Below are positions 47,300 through 58,933 of a stretch of DNA of 64,000 bases, in pieces. This DNA comes from Imbricaverruca yamaguchii (Eukaryota > Arthropoda > Thecostraca > Neoverrucidae), in the NCBI GenBank assembly GCA_034440575.1, contig JAOTOL010001635.1:2711001-2775000 (forward strand), in the 5' to 3' direction. The stretch's first letter is position 1. Each line of letters opens with the position of its first letter. Below the pieces are notes generated by a model. It was given only the letters and a program-made list of their open reading frames with translations. It had not been told where the DNA came from and searched no databases. The position numbers and the translations under genes are program-made.

Positions 47300-48480
47300 C
47301 TACATCCAACAATCAACTGCAATGCCATGGCCGACATTAAGAGAAGCAATAGTCTCACTACGCCCAATTGATCACAAGCATGTCTGCACTAGCTAATTAC
47401 GCCGACTTTCCAGCAAACTGACTGGAACCGATTACAAAGTGTCGATACTGATTGATGAAGTAAGATCACGTATGGGGACATTGGGAACTCCATGATGTAG
47501 AATATTGTTTGATGTGGTAATGCATACTAAAATATATAATGTGGGGCATCAATCATATTGTTTTGTGGAAAACAAGTCAGTCTGTAATGTGACATGTGAG
47601 TAGAATTAGTTGCTTTATTTTAAGGCAATCTATTCCATTTGCTGCCGCCCAGCACAGACCAGTTATAACCATCGGCATGAATAATTACCCTCAACAGGCT
47701 GCTGGAAACCATGATAATACTGACATTTGGGATCAAAGAAAGCAACCTCCTGATCATATGCACCAAATAGGCGATATTTCAAATTTGAAAGGACGTTTCG
47801 GCAAGCACACCTGCAACGTCGTGAAGTATGCCAACATAGTTTAGCTTAATGACTGAAAGCCATCATGGGTATCACGCGTGTCTTCACTACGTTCACTACG
47901 TGAGAGCCGAGCCCTGCTGTCGCCACCCCGCTTACTGTTTCAACGTCTACAGTGAGCTGCAACAGATCACGGTGAGAGTACTGTCACTGCACTAACGATG
48001 ACTAGAGTCGTCAAATACTGGCTGATTGAAGACTAGCATAACACAGCCGGGGCTCAGCAGTGAGGCCGAACATCACGCACGACACAGCTGCGTGTGACGC
48101 ACACGGCTGAGGGTGAGTGGAGAGACCGCTCGGCACCGATCATAGCACAGCCAGAGCCTTTCGGCGGAGCTACGTGTGCCGCATAAGGCAGACTAGTTAC
48201 TGGAGACTGTTCGACACCGATCACTCCACCGGAGACTTTACGGCCGAGCTAAGTGTGGCGCACACGGCTGATTAGTTACTGAAGAGATGCCTCGACACCG
48301 ATCACGCCACAGGAGACCTTACGGCCGCGTGCACCATCCGCATACCACATACAACGCACACCACCGATCAGCGCTGCTCACATGTGTAAGTGGGGCAGGG
48401 GGACGGCTGCCGCACAGAACACCCACCCGTCCACCGGGACGTGTCACCTCGCCACACGACGCCGCTCAGCTGCTGCGAGA
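47300..48480. other. OSCP1 3' flank, no further gene
   Basis: Probably contains the 3' UTR of the minus-strand OSCP1 gene. The nearest AATAAA on the minus strand is at 47619-47614, rather distant. Short CACCGATCA-type repeats occur at 48130-48310. Confidence 0.35.
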
Positions 48481-48482
48481 CG

Positions 48483-48642
48483 TCACTCGGCGATGGCATC
48501 CATCATGTGCAGCAGGTCGGGCTGGTCGCCGGCCGCCTCGTCCAGCGTCATGTCCTGCAGCACACGCTCCAGGTGCTGGCTGAGGCCGCGTGTCGCCACC
48601 ACGGCCACGCCCGCCGGCTCCTCCTCGTCCGCGGACACGTCA
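48483..48642 (-). CDS. OSCP1: OSCP1, last coding exon
   Basis: Acceptor GTCTGTGCAG (AG at 48644-48643). Encodes DVSADEEEPAG (acidic), LSQHLERVLQDM and the conserved end DLLHMMDAIAE, then TGA at 48485-48483. Confidence 0.9.
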
Positions 48643-50694
48643 CTGCACAGACAGTCGTCCGGTCACAACTGGTGCCACCGACCACGGCGCGGCTACACGT
48701 CCCCGCCGCAGTCCGGCTTGGAGGTCGGCTAGGCACAGCTGGAGTTCAAGGGCGCATCGACTGTCGGCTAGGTACAACACTCCACCCCAGTCACTACTGT
48801 GGAGGTCGGTCCAGAACACCAAGGCACTCCGCTCTGCTGTGGGGACCGGCCCGATACACACCTCACCCTGCGCCTGCTGTCGGGTCGGTCCGGTACGCCC
48901 TGCCCTTGTTGTGGAGATCTGCTCAGCACATCCCGCCGGTACACCACCCACCCCACCCCTGCTGTGGGGTCGGCCCGGTACACCCCGCCCCTGTTGTGGT
49001 AGGGCCGTCACACCCCACCTTTACACCGGCAGGGCCGGCACACCACCTTTACTTGCGTAGGGCCGGCCACCCCCGTGCTGCGGTAGGGTCCGGTACACCC
49101 ACCCCCGCTGCGGAAGGGCCGGCACACCCCACCCCTGCTGCGGTAGGGCCGGCACACCACACCCCTGCTGCGGTAGGGCCGGCACACCCCACCCCCGCTG
49201 CGGTAGGGCCGGCACACCCTACCCGCCTCTGCGGTAGGGCCGGCACACCACACCCCTGCTGCGGGTCGGCCCAGTACACCTCGCCCATACACCGCTTACC
49301 CCGCCCCGGCTGTGGAGGTCGTGCCGGGCAGAGTGAGCCGGAACTCGCATTTCTGGGTGGTCTGGCCAATCAGCTGGGCCAGCAGTTGGAGCGCTTCCGC
49401 GGCGTCCGGCGCGGGTGCCGGCGCTGGCTCGACGCCCGGGACGGACTTGGAGGGCTGGGCGGTTGGTCGGGGGGCGACCGACACAACCTCGCCCTCTCTG
49501 CTCTGGTATCTGGCACACAGATCATCAAATGAGCGAGAGATCACCAATACACCTGCGCCAAACACAGTGTAATATTCCATAAAATGGTTCAAACTGAAGT
49601 GAGCGTTACTCCGAAGGTGCAGGGGCTATATGCAAGTCCAGGTGAGTAAGGCATATACAAGGGTGCTTCGCCGTTGGACACGGAGTGGCGACAAACTGGC
49701 GATGAACAGGCAACTGCCCCATAGCCCCTTCTACAAACGTATTTCGCGAGAGGACATCTTGGACTCGTGAAGATATCGCAACAAAAAAAGGACTTTGTTT
49801 GTAGTGGGACGATTCTTAGTAGCTTCAGTTGTTCACTTACACTACATACTCAGTCATGTCTATGACAGCGAGAGGTCAGCAGTATGGCAATGACACGAGA
49901 GGTCAGCAGCATGGCAATGACAACACAAGTCTTAACAGAGCCATTCAAACACTTGGCGTGCTCCAGTATTGGCAATTTATGTATAAACGAATTTGAAGGT
50001 ATTTACACATTGTTAGTGTTGGTAATTGTGTTTGAGAGGAGGTCGAGGCAACTCACATGTTAGTGCCGAGATGTGTGGCTCGGTAGCCGTCCCGCGCCAG
50101 TGAAGCAGGCTTCAGCGGTTCGCTCAGTGGCTCCATACACGGGTAGCTCGAGGAGCCATTGATTTCTCCGTGCTCGTCAAAGCTGACGATGTTTCCAGGC
50201 TTGGCGACGCCTAAGGCACGCGAACGCATAGGTAACGCCATGCGTTCCGGTCACAGCTGAGGTCTTATAATAGGCCACAACCTGTGCTATGCCCATTACC
50301 AAGAGGCCGACACGGAAGTCACTGCTAGAGAGCTTTCGAACAAGCACGCATAGCGTGTTGCAAGGGCGTCATCGCAATAGTAATAACTCCAGTGTGGATG
50401 TGTGCACCTAAGAAAGCTCTCGTGTGCAATTCTGAACGAATACGCAAAAAAAACAGTCGCACTTGGAATGCACTACACTCCTCAAAAGGAATGTACACCT
50501 ATTTCAAACAAAAGGCAGACATATTTTACAGATATTTCCCAGACGCCTCCACTTTCATTACACCATTAACGATGAACAGAAGATGCACAGTAGCACACAT
50601 CACTAAACTGCCAGCGACTTTATTGTGATACATATATCAGATCAATATGTGAGATCTCAAGGACCTGCATTTAAAACCACATTTGGAAATTGCA

Positions 50695-50776
<82 letters not shown>

Positions 50777-53700
50777 CATATACACATAAACATATACAAA
50801 CATACATCTCTGTGTGTGTGCGCACGTGTGTGTGTGTGTTTATAGAGCATGTGAATGTGCATAGTTTCCTCTTGGAGACGTGTAATCCACGAAGATCAGG
50901 CATTTGTGCGGATCGTCGCGCAGTGACTACTGTACTATTTGTTGGAAGGGCATCAAGTCCTCTGCTCTGGCATGGAGGTTAGAAGGGCAGTGCAAGGTGA
51001 CCACACTTTAAAACATATGGCAACTGAGATACTATAACCCGGTGATAAATGCTATGTGGGAATATAAAAACAGCGAACAATTGAACACACTACTTTCTCA
51101 ACATAGGCGAGTGACCTGCTTGATTGCGGATCAGCTAGTAAAACATCAAATTTTGCGTGCAAAAAAACGTGCATCTTGAGCACTCCTTACCTTCAGGCAA
51201 TGGCCCCGAAATGTCGATAACGAAAAGGCCGTTGGCATTCTGCAGCTTCTCCTTCAGGAAGATGGAGACCTTGACGCGATAGTCGAGGAAGAAGTTTAAC
51301 ATTTCGTACCGGATGTCCTGCATCTCGCCAGCAGAAACGCCACCAAACGACTGCGCAACATGCGACGGTTCCATTAGACGACGCAACTTGTGTTCACACA
51401 TGGAAGACGATCAATGCATGGATGTACCTCACCGCCAACATAGATATGATTTTGGGATGAAAGGAGAATCTGTTAAATGAGTAGCGACTGAGAATTTTGC
51501 AAACAGCGACGGCTTGGAGGACGAAGGGCTGCAACCCCCTCTCCCAGGATTGCCGTAACATACTTCATGATGCAAATAGGACGTAGTTATATGCAAATAT
51601 GCTAAGATACCGGACATACATTTAGGATACACATTGGAATCGGTTGTCGAAGCTTTGATGGGAAAGTATGGTCATTTTGTGTTTTGTAGCTGATCACATT
51701 AAAAGACACGCCTTGTCGAGGAAAAGCGGCACAAGGAACTTTAAAAGTCCCTGAAAGGTGAATATTGTGTCGCCAAAAAAGGAACAAAAATATAATGCAT
51801 GTATCTTTTAAACATGCACAAATCATTGCCAAACATGGTGGAACAAAATTAGCATGCCATCGAAGATGGCCTTGGATGAGGCCATCATTGAGAAAATTGT
51901 AGACATCGAAATCTTCCGCATAAAAATGAACGTACGCTGGAGGTGCAGCGGGACGTTTCATACAAAGGCTACACAAATATTTTTCAATGGCAGGTGTGTT
52001 CCTATATATTCATGGATGAGTGTAAACTACCCATATTTTGCCATAACATACCAATCATACCAGATAGGACCGATGCATAGCCCAGTGGATCCAGCCGAGA
52101 AAGAAAGCTGGAGCCAACGAACAGTGACACTAGTCACTAGCAATTGAAATCAACACTCCAAAATCTCTACCCGAGGGAAGCCGCCCACATCGCAAAACAT
52201 CATACTACCAAAACCAATGGAAAGAGAGACATGTAAAACCACAGATACTTGCCCTCCTCCCATGTCGATCAGTACCGCGAGTGCATAATAATGCAGCAAA
52301 CCAACCAGGCCATACCACGAATAGTAACACCCTTTTTGCAACACAGGTTGCAGTCGTTAGAGTTAGCGACGTGAAATTCCAATGCAGCGCCCCGGCAGTG
52401 CCATAGTGACGTCATGTTGAACGGAGCTTTTAGCCCACCGACTCCACCCCTACGCCGGCCGACAGTTGAGAGCGGAAAGCATAGTCTCGGTTGTTGGTGC
52501 CCGGGGAGGAAGCCAAAACGGAGGTTTCAACGCTGATATATTGTAGTCCATCGGTGCAAAGCGGGCGCGTGAAATGGGTCAAATGGTCGCTCGCGAACCG
52601 ATCCTCGCAAAATGTCGAAGGGCTAACACTTCGCTGGCAACAAACACGCCGCCAAGAGCCGAAACTGATGACGGTGTGTTGATGGAAGCTGGTACCGAAA
52701 TACGCCACTCCCCAGGACTGGTTAAATTCCCCAACCACCGGTCACCAGCGCGCGTGAACTGGCGCGGCAATGTCTGCTTTAGCCGCAAATTAAACGTTCC
52801 TGCATAGCATGCATTCATAGCATGGCTGGGAGTTTTGCCATCAACCTCGGTTTTACTGGATTTTTATACTGATAAAAGCAGACATGCTAAAAGCTGTCCT
52901 CACCAGTTTTTACTGGTAAGTGTCCTGCAAATATTTTACTTAATATATTTTCTACTCAAATGTATATGACATGCTATTTGTATGCCTAGCAGTGTATCAC
53001 GTACCACAACTATTTTTTTTTATTTTAAAAATTTAATTGGGGGTGACTTGAAACCAGGGTTCATTACAGAGCTGTTGCGTGAACCCTGGCCCCACCCCCC
53101 AACCAAAAAACCCCACAACGGCGAAGAAAGTTTAACGGCCGCCAATGACCGACCGGCTACGGCCTCAACTGCTAATGCGCCGAGCTCACCCTGTTTGCCG
53201 TACAGGGAGACCGGCGTCTCACTGAGCTACCAAGTTTGATATGTATATGTATATAATGCATATACATATCAAACTTGGAGCTGAAACACACAGGAAGCAT
53301 AAACATGGCACAACTATTTCTTTCTGTTCTTATAAGTCCTTTACCAATTCATGCCCGTTTGTACCGGTAGGGGCTGATTATCACGACTAAAACTAGGTTT
53401 TCTCGGTAAAACCCCGACCATGGTCGATACCCGTTTCCCCGTTACCCGGCGACGGTTCCCATCGGTATGCCCGCCTACTGGCCCCGAGCCGTTGGTGCAG
53501 CTGCAGGACACCGGTCGCCACCCACCTGAACGAACAGGTCGCACGTGGAGTCAACCTGGCGCTTGACGCGCGGCGCCGTCGCGTAGCGTGCCATCTGGTC
53601 CAGGTGGTTAAGCGTGATCATCACCAGTTGCTGAGGATGGGCGCACTGCTCCAGCTGGTACTTGAAAACCATCACCATCAGGTCGTACAACTGCCGGTAC

Positions 53701-55648
53701 GATTACCGCCAGCGCGGTCAGGTCACGTCTACGTGACACAGTCGGTGCGCGGGTCACACAAGTGGACCGCTCAGATCGGGGTAGTAGTGAAAACGCATAT
53801 GATCAGAGAAAAATGAGGGAAACCAAGGCGGCCTGCCCTGTTCGTCTGTTTGACCCGTCTAGCCGGCAGTGAGAATGCAGAGTCGCACCTCATCCAGTGC
53901 TTGATGAACGAATGGGATATATCTAGTCGAAATTATAATGAATTTGTGGGTTGGCTGGCTATTTTGGCTTAGAGGCGCACCGACTGCTTCGGTTATACAG
54001 CGCCCAAATGAATTTGTGGGACCCAACCTTGTCTATTATATGCTATACTCAATATATCCGTCAGTCACAGTCACACAGTCCGTGCCGGACTTGGGACTTG
54101 TTCACTCATGCATTGCTATGGTATGCTTGTGGGAACACGCACCGTTCATGTTGGGAAATTATAGCGCGCGACGGCACAATAGCCACCAAAAATAGGCGCG
54201 GTATTTGTGGACATGTTCGAAAATGCCACAACTCCGCCTGCGAAGCCGCACCTTGTCCATGCTGGGCTTGTTGAGTCGCATGATGGAGCTGTGCGCCAGT
54301 CGGTAGAATATGGTGCGCAGACCGTGCGCCGAGTACAGAGGCTGCGGTCGGAACAGCTCCTCGATGAAGCGACCCGTACACATCAGCCCGATTATGTCGT
54401 CCAGAACTGCGGCAGGCGCAGGGTTTGACGCGCGACGTGCCGACTGCTGCCCGATTGGGGGTGTGTGGTGACCGTCTGTCAGAACGTCGACGCTGCTTCC
54501 CCCCCCACAGATCACCAACGGCGCAACGACCACGACGCCGAAAACCCCATGTAAGGGTGGATTCAAAATACGGGAATGCAAACCAGCGATCACCAGAAAC
54601 TGGCTCCCTTTTTGACGTGCTGCTGCTAGCTATCCAGCACGGACAAAAAATAAGCAGGAATACTGCACGGGGACCACAGGGGCATGCACCCTTCGTGATT
54701 CCGGCCTGGATTCGTTCCTGCCAGGTATGTAAACCGAACCCAGATTCAACAATTGTAGCCTTAAACAGGGCATAACACTAATGATACCTGGCCTGTAGAT
54801 AATGGCTTTTCACCTTACCAGGCATGGAGGTTAGCCTCACCTCCGTGATGCATTGTTGCACACAAGTGCATGCACATGCGCACACTCACGCGCATCAGTG
54901 TAAAATAGTTGACCATGTGGCCTGGAATGTCACAGTTAATGGAATTGTACTATTTCATCCTTGTCTTAGGTTTTTACCATTTTGCCACACGTGTGGGGAG
55001 TCATTATACACACGACTGCTAACTAATGTAAAATGCATGTGACTGAAGTGAAAGGCATTCCGCTTTTTAATCCTTAAGTGGCGATCCTTTATTTTCTTCC
55101 AATTCCAATCTTTCACTATCCCCAAGCAACTTCTTTCTTCATCCACACAGTTAATGGTGAAGTAATTTTAGGACACTGACGCGCATACACAAATGATGCC
55201 TGATATGCCCCAATTCTTGCAATGGAGTAGTTTAAGCTCTAAGACCTTATGGCAAGCACTTCAAGATGATCAGTACAGCGATCGGCCGTGCCACATTACT
55301 ATTCATGAGAACAATAGTCTGATACTGACAGGGCTGTAGATTGATCCCCTCCAATGGATGATGGCTGTTTTTATGACACGTCGTCCACTGAGTCATGTAG
55401 CGTCGCCAATCTCTCACGCCGATTTGCCGCGGGCGAAGAGTGGCGACAGGTGAGACTTAAACTCACACTCTTTCAATTGTGAGTCAGGCAGCTTACCCAT
55501 AGACTAATTGCCCCACCCCAATGGATGAAAACCCACCTCTTTCTGACTTTCCTGTCTCAATTTCTTGAGCTCTGAGCCGCTGGTCCAGAATGTAGAGCAT
55601 CTCTCCTCCCATGTTCAGGAACAGCAGAGGCATTGCCTTCAGCGACAT
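48483..55648 (-). CDS. OSCP1: OSCP1, organic solute carrier partner 1 (whole gene)
   Basis: Seven coding exons on the minus strand, in transcript order: 55648-55537, 54406-54252, 53690-53526, 51350-51191, 50210-50057, 49509-49300 and 48642-48483. All introns are GT-AG, every phase fits, and the sum is 1116 bases (371 residues plus stop), close to the usual length of about 375-380. Diagnostic family blocks are all present: PLLFLNMGGEMLYILDQRL near the start, FIEELFRPQPLYS, RLAHSSIMRLN, YDLMVMVFKYQ, GGVSAGEMQ, LLHMMDAIAE at the end. Known role: a cytosolic/ciliary protein linked in mammals to organic solute transport. No transmembrane segment is visible. It runs convergent to the chaoptin-like gene. 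Confidence 0.93.
48721..48779 (+). repeat. Possible truncated mini-element (copy E) in OSCP1 intron 6
   Basis: GTCGGCTAGGCACA (48725) and GTCGGCTAGGTACA bracket about 25 bases that end GGGCGCATCGACT, the central block of the family. Only this short block matches, so chance or partial conversion remains possible. Confidence 0.3.
49010..49290. repeat. 30-bp minisatellite in OSCP1 intron 6
   Basis: About nine copies of CCCCTGCTGCGGTAGGGCCG followed by GCACACCCCA, with related CTGTGGGGTCGG variants extending back to about 48830. Confidence 0.9.
49300..49509 (-). CDS. OSCP1: OSCP1, coding exon 6
   Basis: Acceptor ATCTGTGTGCCAG, donor GGCGGG|GTAAGC. Encodes YQSREGEVVSVAPRP, a Pro/Ala linker, then LLAQLIGQTTQ and FRLTLPG. 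Phase 2 to phase 2. Confidence 0.88.
50057..50210 (-). CDS. OSCP1: OSCP1, coding exon 5
   Basis: Acceptor CGTGCCTTAG, donor AACAT|GTGAGT. Encodes VAKPGNIVSFDEHGEI and ends in the family block LGTN. Phase 1 to phase 2. Confidence 0.88.
50699..50774. repeat. TA dinucleotide microsatellite in OSCP1 intron 4
   Basis: 38 uninterrupted AT/TA units, followed by imperfect TG repeats at 50805-50845. Confidence 0.95.
51191..51350 (-). CDS. OSCP1: OSCP1, coding exon 4
   Basis: Acceptor TGTTGCGCAG, donor GAAG|GTAAGG. Encodes SFGGVSAGEMQDIRYEML, VKVSIFLKEKLQNANG and ISGPLPE. Phase 0 to phase 1. Confidence 0.92.
51400..53020 (-). other. OSCP1 intron 3, left part, nothing seen
   Basis: Intronic DNA without recognised repeats or exons. 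Confidence 0.5.
53030..53280 (-). mobile_element. tRNA-related SINE candidate with palindromic end
   Basis: On the minus strand TTGGTAGCTCAGTGAGAC (about 53233-53216) is a near-perfect pol III A-box region of tRNA type. Small hairpins follow (GAGAC/GTCTC, CCCTGT/ACAGGG), then further left a 10-bp stem at 53054-53063 / 53080-53089. Immediately next to the A box is a perfect 20-bp inverted repeat, 53230-53249 with 53259-53278, around a 9-base loop. A clear B box was not found. It lies in OSCP1 intron 3. The calling as a SINE is an inference. Confidence 0.4.
53526..53690 (-). CDS. OSCP1: OSCP1, coding exon 3
   Basis: Acceptor CGTACCGGCAG, donor TTCAG|GTGGGT. Encodes exactly 55 codons, LYDLMVMVFKYQLEQC through VDSTCDLFVQ, phase 0 to phase 0. 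Confidence 0.93.
53937..54020 (+). mobile_element. 55-bp mini-element, copy C, perfect target duplications
   Basis: AATGAATTTGTGGG occurs at 53937-53950 and 54007-54020, a perfect 14-bp duplication. The 56-base insert starts TTGGCTGGCTATTTTGGC, contains TTAGAGGCGCACCGACTGC and ends TTCGGTTATACAGCGCCCA. TGGCTTAGAGG fits the pol III A-box pattern, but there is no B box. It lies in OSCP1 intron 2, opposite in orientation to the gene. Confidence 0.85.
54252..54406 (-). CDS. OSCP1: OSCP1, coding exon 2
   Basis: Acceptor GCGCCTGCCGCAG, donor GACAAG|GTGCGG. Encodes VLDDIIGLMCTGRFIEELF, then LYSAHGLRTIFYRLAHSS and NKPSMDK. Phase 1 to phase 0. Confidence 0.93.
55440..55515 (-). mobile_element. tRNA-derived pol III SINE head
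   Basis: On the minus strand an A box TAGTCTATGGG (55506-55496) matches TRGYNNANNNG exactly, and 33 bases later a B box GTTTAAGTC (55462-55454) differs from GWTCRANNC at one position, with a T-arm stem GTGAG/CTCAC around it. The acceptor and anticodon stems do not pair properly, so this is not a functional tRNA. It sits in OSCP1 intron 1, only about 20 bases from the exon 1 donor. Confidence 0.5.
55537..55648 (-). CDS. OSCP1: OSCP1, first coding exon
   Basis: Start ATG at 55648-55646 (MSLKAMPLLFLNMGGEM). A splice acceptor, GTTATCCAG (AG at 55654-55653), lies just upstream, so a non-coding 5' exon is expected to the right. Donor AGAG|GTGGGT; phase 1 out. Confidence 0.92.
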
Positions 55649-55659
55649 TGTGCTGGATA

Positions 55660-57740
55660 ACAATACATCGGGTAAATACGATAAAATTAGTAGAATAGTA
55701 CTAAATATGCTGCAACAAAGTACCATGCATCACTTTATTGGAACCAAACGCAAGCAACATGAAGGCCAATAGAAAACATAAGGACATGGGCCATCCCTTG
55801 CCAGCCTGCATGGTACAACTAGGGGAAGAGGAGAACAAAGGAGAAAGCAGAAGGAGATGCTATATGAGAGGAGGAATCATAGCAGTGTCCTGAAATTGAT
55901 CTTCATGTAGGGTGAAGGGTAATTTCAAAGAAGTTAACTGATGTAAAAAGGTGTTAATGTGTATGCATAATGCATCTTGATGACTTACTTTCCATGGCCT
56001 TTGTTCATTGTTTGGTAATGGTGGTGATGTCAGTAGTGTATCTGTTGCCTTCACCAGTTGGAAATGCTGCTGCAAGAATCAATCACACTTTTGAAGATGC
56101 ATATATCACTCATAGCCTGTAGCAAAAATGTAAAATGGCATCTAATGTGAAAAAGAAATAGGGGTGGCAAAAATAGCTGTCATAAATAACTAGTGTGAGT
56201 ACCACAAATTTTAGAATGTGAGGGCACTGAAAACACACATTTACCAAAGTTCATCTGACGTACCCTATGGCAAGAATGCATGCATGTTCAAGGAAATCCA
56301 ATGGAATTGATACTATCTCATACCAACACATACTAAAACAAGATGTTCTGCACAGTTGAAATTTGTCCTGCCAATAGCAGCATCACTGCCCTAACATAGG
56401 TGCCTTGGTGGAGAAACAAGCTCTCAACAGTCTCTTCCAATGTGGGGGATGGTGTCTGCCATCTGGTTGATTGATTGTGTGCAGGAAGTGCTGTGAACAA
56501 ATAATTCAAAGTACTGGCCAAACACATAATTATCTGGTTACACCACTCCTACACAGCATCTACAAGTTGGCAGTCATCATCCCCCAAATCAGAGGCAACA
56601 CTGTTGAGGGGTTTTTCTCCACCTAGGCACCTATGCTATGACTCTATTAACACAACCAATCTCAACTTTGCAGGACATCTTGTTTTACATGTTGGTTTGA
56701 GTGTACCTATTCATTTTGATTTCCTCAAACAGGCATTCAAGTCCATTTCAAGACACTGATGGGTGTTCATGTCATCTCAATCACATTCATATAGGTTGCA
56801 TTGGAACAAACAATTCCAACAATTGACAGAACCCATGAAAGCACAAAAATTCCCTTTTTGTGCACTTTCCAGTAATTTGTTGTGGAGGACAGCAAGTACC
56901 TGCATTGGTTAAACAAAAATTATTGGTGTTATTTAATTGCATATGATATGAATGATGTTAATGTTCTTCGCTTGGAGAAGTAACTGTTGAGATATAAGTA
57001 GTTGAACTTAAAAAGATAGGCTTGACCCAGATGCATCCCTGTGGCTCATATTAAGCTCAGACACTGTATGAATATATAATTTTGATGCATATATTTCAAA
57101 AACTTTTCAATTATGGAAGACATGAATATCAATATCATTCAAACTGTACCAGGAAACTTCAGAAAACCAATTATTGACCAAAAATTGGCCTTGGGCTTCT
57201 AGAGATTTACCTGAATTGCTTGTATACAAATCAGTTTTCATACTGCCAACAATAATGCATAAAAATGTATGCATCTAAATGAGAGTAGACAACATTGGAA
57301 AAACATTTTATACCACCAATTGGGCTATTCCATATATTTGTTCATTCTTGGCATATATTTCCAACAAGCTGACAAGCACTCACTTGCATCAGGAATCAGT
57401 CATCACATCATTTTAATAACATTAAGAAATGAGCTCTTACAATATTTTTATATAAATGCCATATCACAACTAAAATAAAAATTTACCAAAACACAACCTT
57501 ACACCCTCTACCCTAATTTATCCACCCTCTCCTTTTGCTCCAGCATTAATCTGGTGACGAAACACATGTTGCAAATGCTCTAGCCTGCAATATCAACATG
57601 ATTTCATTTCACTATGCCACAGATAATAGCAAGGACCACAAAAGCTAAACTTCAGTTCCTTTTGTACCTAAGCAGACAATTATCATCAGTCTGTGGTAAA
57701 GTAAGCACAATAATATTTGAAACCACTGAAGAATGTGCTA
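55660..57740. other. AT-rich region upstream of OSCP1, no gene supported
   Basis: Notably AT-rich compared with the left half of the window. Scattered coding-like minus-strand fragments (for example 56333-56527) have no recognised motif and are separated by stops. They may be an old transposon. Confidence 0.35.
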
Positions 57741-57843
57741 TGGAAGGCGTCATGTTGCAATATTTGGCACTGATTCCCAAAGAGGTAGAAAACAGATACA
57801 GAAAATAAAGCCTGGTAAAGCCACTGGACCAAACAATATATCT

Positions 57844-58668
57844 GTTAGGATCAGGGATGCGGAGACAGGAAATTTTTAGACGGCTCCGGCTCCGACTCCG
57901 GCTCCGGGGAAGTATCCCGGATCCGGCTCCGGCTCCGGGAAAAATGTGCCGGCTCCGGCGGCTCCGGCTCCGTACATCCCAAACGTGATCGATCCATTAA
58001 GTAAGAGCTAGGGTGGGAGTAAAAAAAAAAGTTAGCCGCGACCACTTAGAGGCACAAACTTCAGACAATCATAAGCAACTTTCCCACACAAACCCTGTAT
58101 ATATCTTTAAATAAACACCCTCCCCTCCCAAATCACTTTTCGGAGTTATGCCCTCGTAAACTGACGCTCGTTTCGTGCCGTATTGGAGCAATCAGAAGAG
58201 GGGAGACTGGAACAACACTCCCCATCCTGTGAACGGTCCAAGGAACATCATTGTTGTAAATTGGAATGTTTGACCTCATCTCTAATAAGGTACAACAACC
58301 CATCGATGATGGAAACAATGAACTTAACTAAACTAAGCATGGAACTATTACATTGACTTCTGAGGGTAGAATACATTTATTGGTTATTCTACCATTATTT
58401 GATGATATTTCTACATGTTACTCGTATTTAAACATGTTTTATTTTAATGTGTTTTCATACCATACCACACCATACTAGGTATAATGTGTTCATTTGACAT
58501 TTGCAAATGTTGTTTAATTTACAAATCTTTCAGAGTCGGAGCCACCCTGCTTTCGACAGCTCCAGCTCTGACTCCAGCTCTGAGTAAAATGTCCCTGTGG
58601 CTCCGGCTCTGGCTCCGGGCAAAATGTGCTGGCTCTGGCGGCTCCGGCTCTGCATCCCTGGTTAGGAT
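57844..58668. mobile_element. hAT-like non-autonomous element with 8-bp target duplication
   Basis: GTTAGGAT at 57844-57851 and 58661-58668 flank an 809-bp insert (57852-58660) whose ends are CAGGGATGCGGAG and, inward from the right, CAGGGATGCAGAG. An 8-bp duplication and CAGGG-initial ends are typical of hAT elements. Both ends carry runs of the hexamer GGCTCC/GGAGCC. No transposase is seen. The interrupted RT frame is restored exactly at the duplication, which confirms a real insertion. The left 130 bases are themselves bounded by inverted ends, so it may be compound. Confidence 0.78.
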
Positions 58669-58933
58669 CTTAAAAGTTTTGTAATATTTTGCAGTTTCTC
58701 TAGTTATAATTTTCAGGTGGTCTTTTGAGTACCTGAAGGTTGGCTAAATGCAAATGCAGTACCAATTTTGAAATCAGGAAGTTAAAAGGGTGTAGTAAAC
58801 CACAGTCTGATGCATAACTTCACCAATTTGCAAGGTAGGAGAAAGTTGGTCAAGGAGAATGTTCAGACTCATCGTATAGGCACAATGTTTTAAGGGAATG
58901 GTTCTGGATCTAGGAAGCCTTGCTTAATGAACC

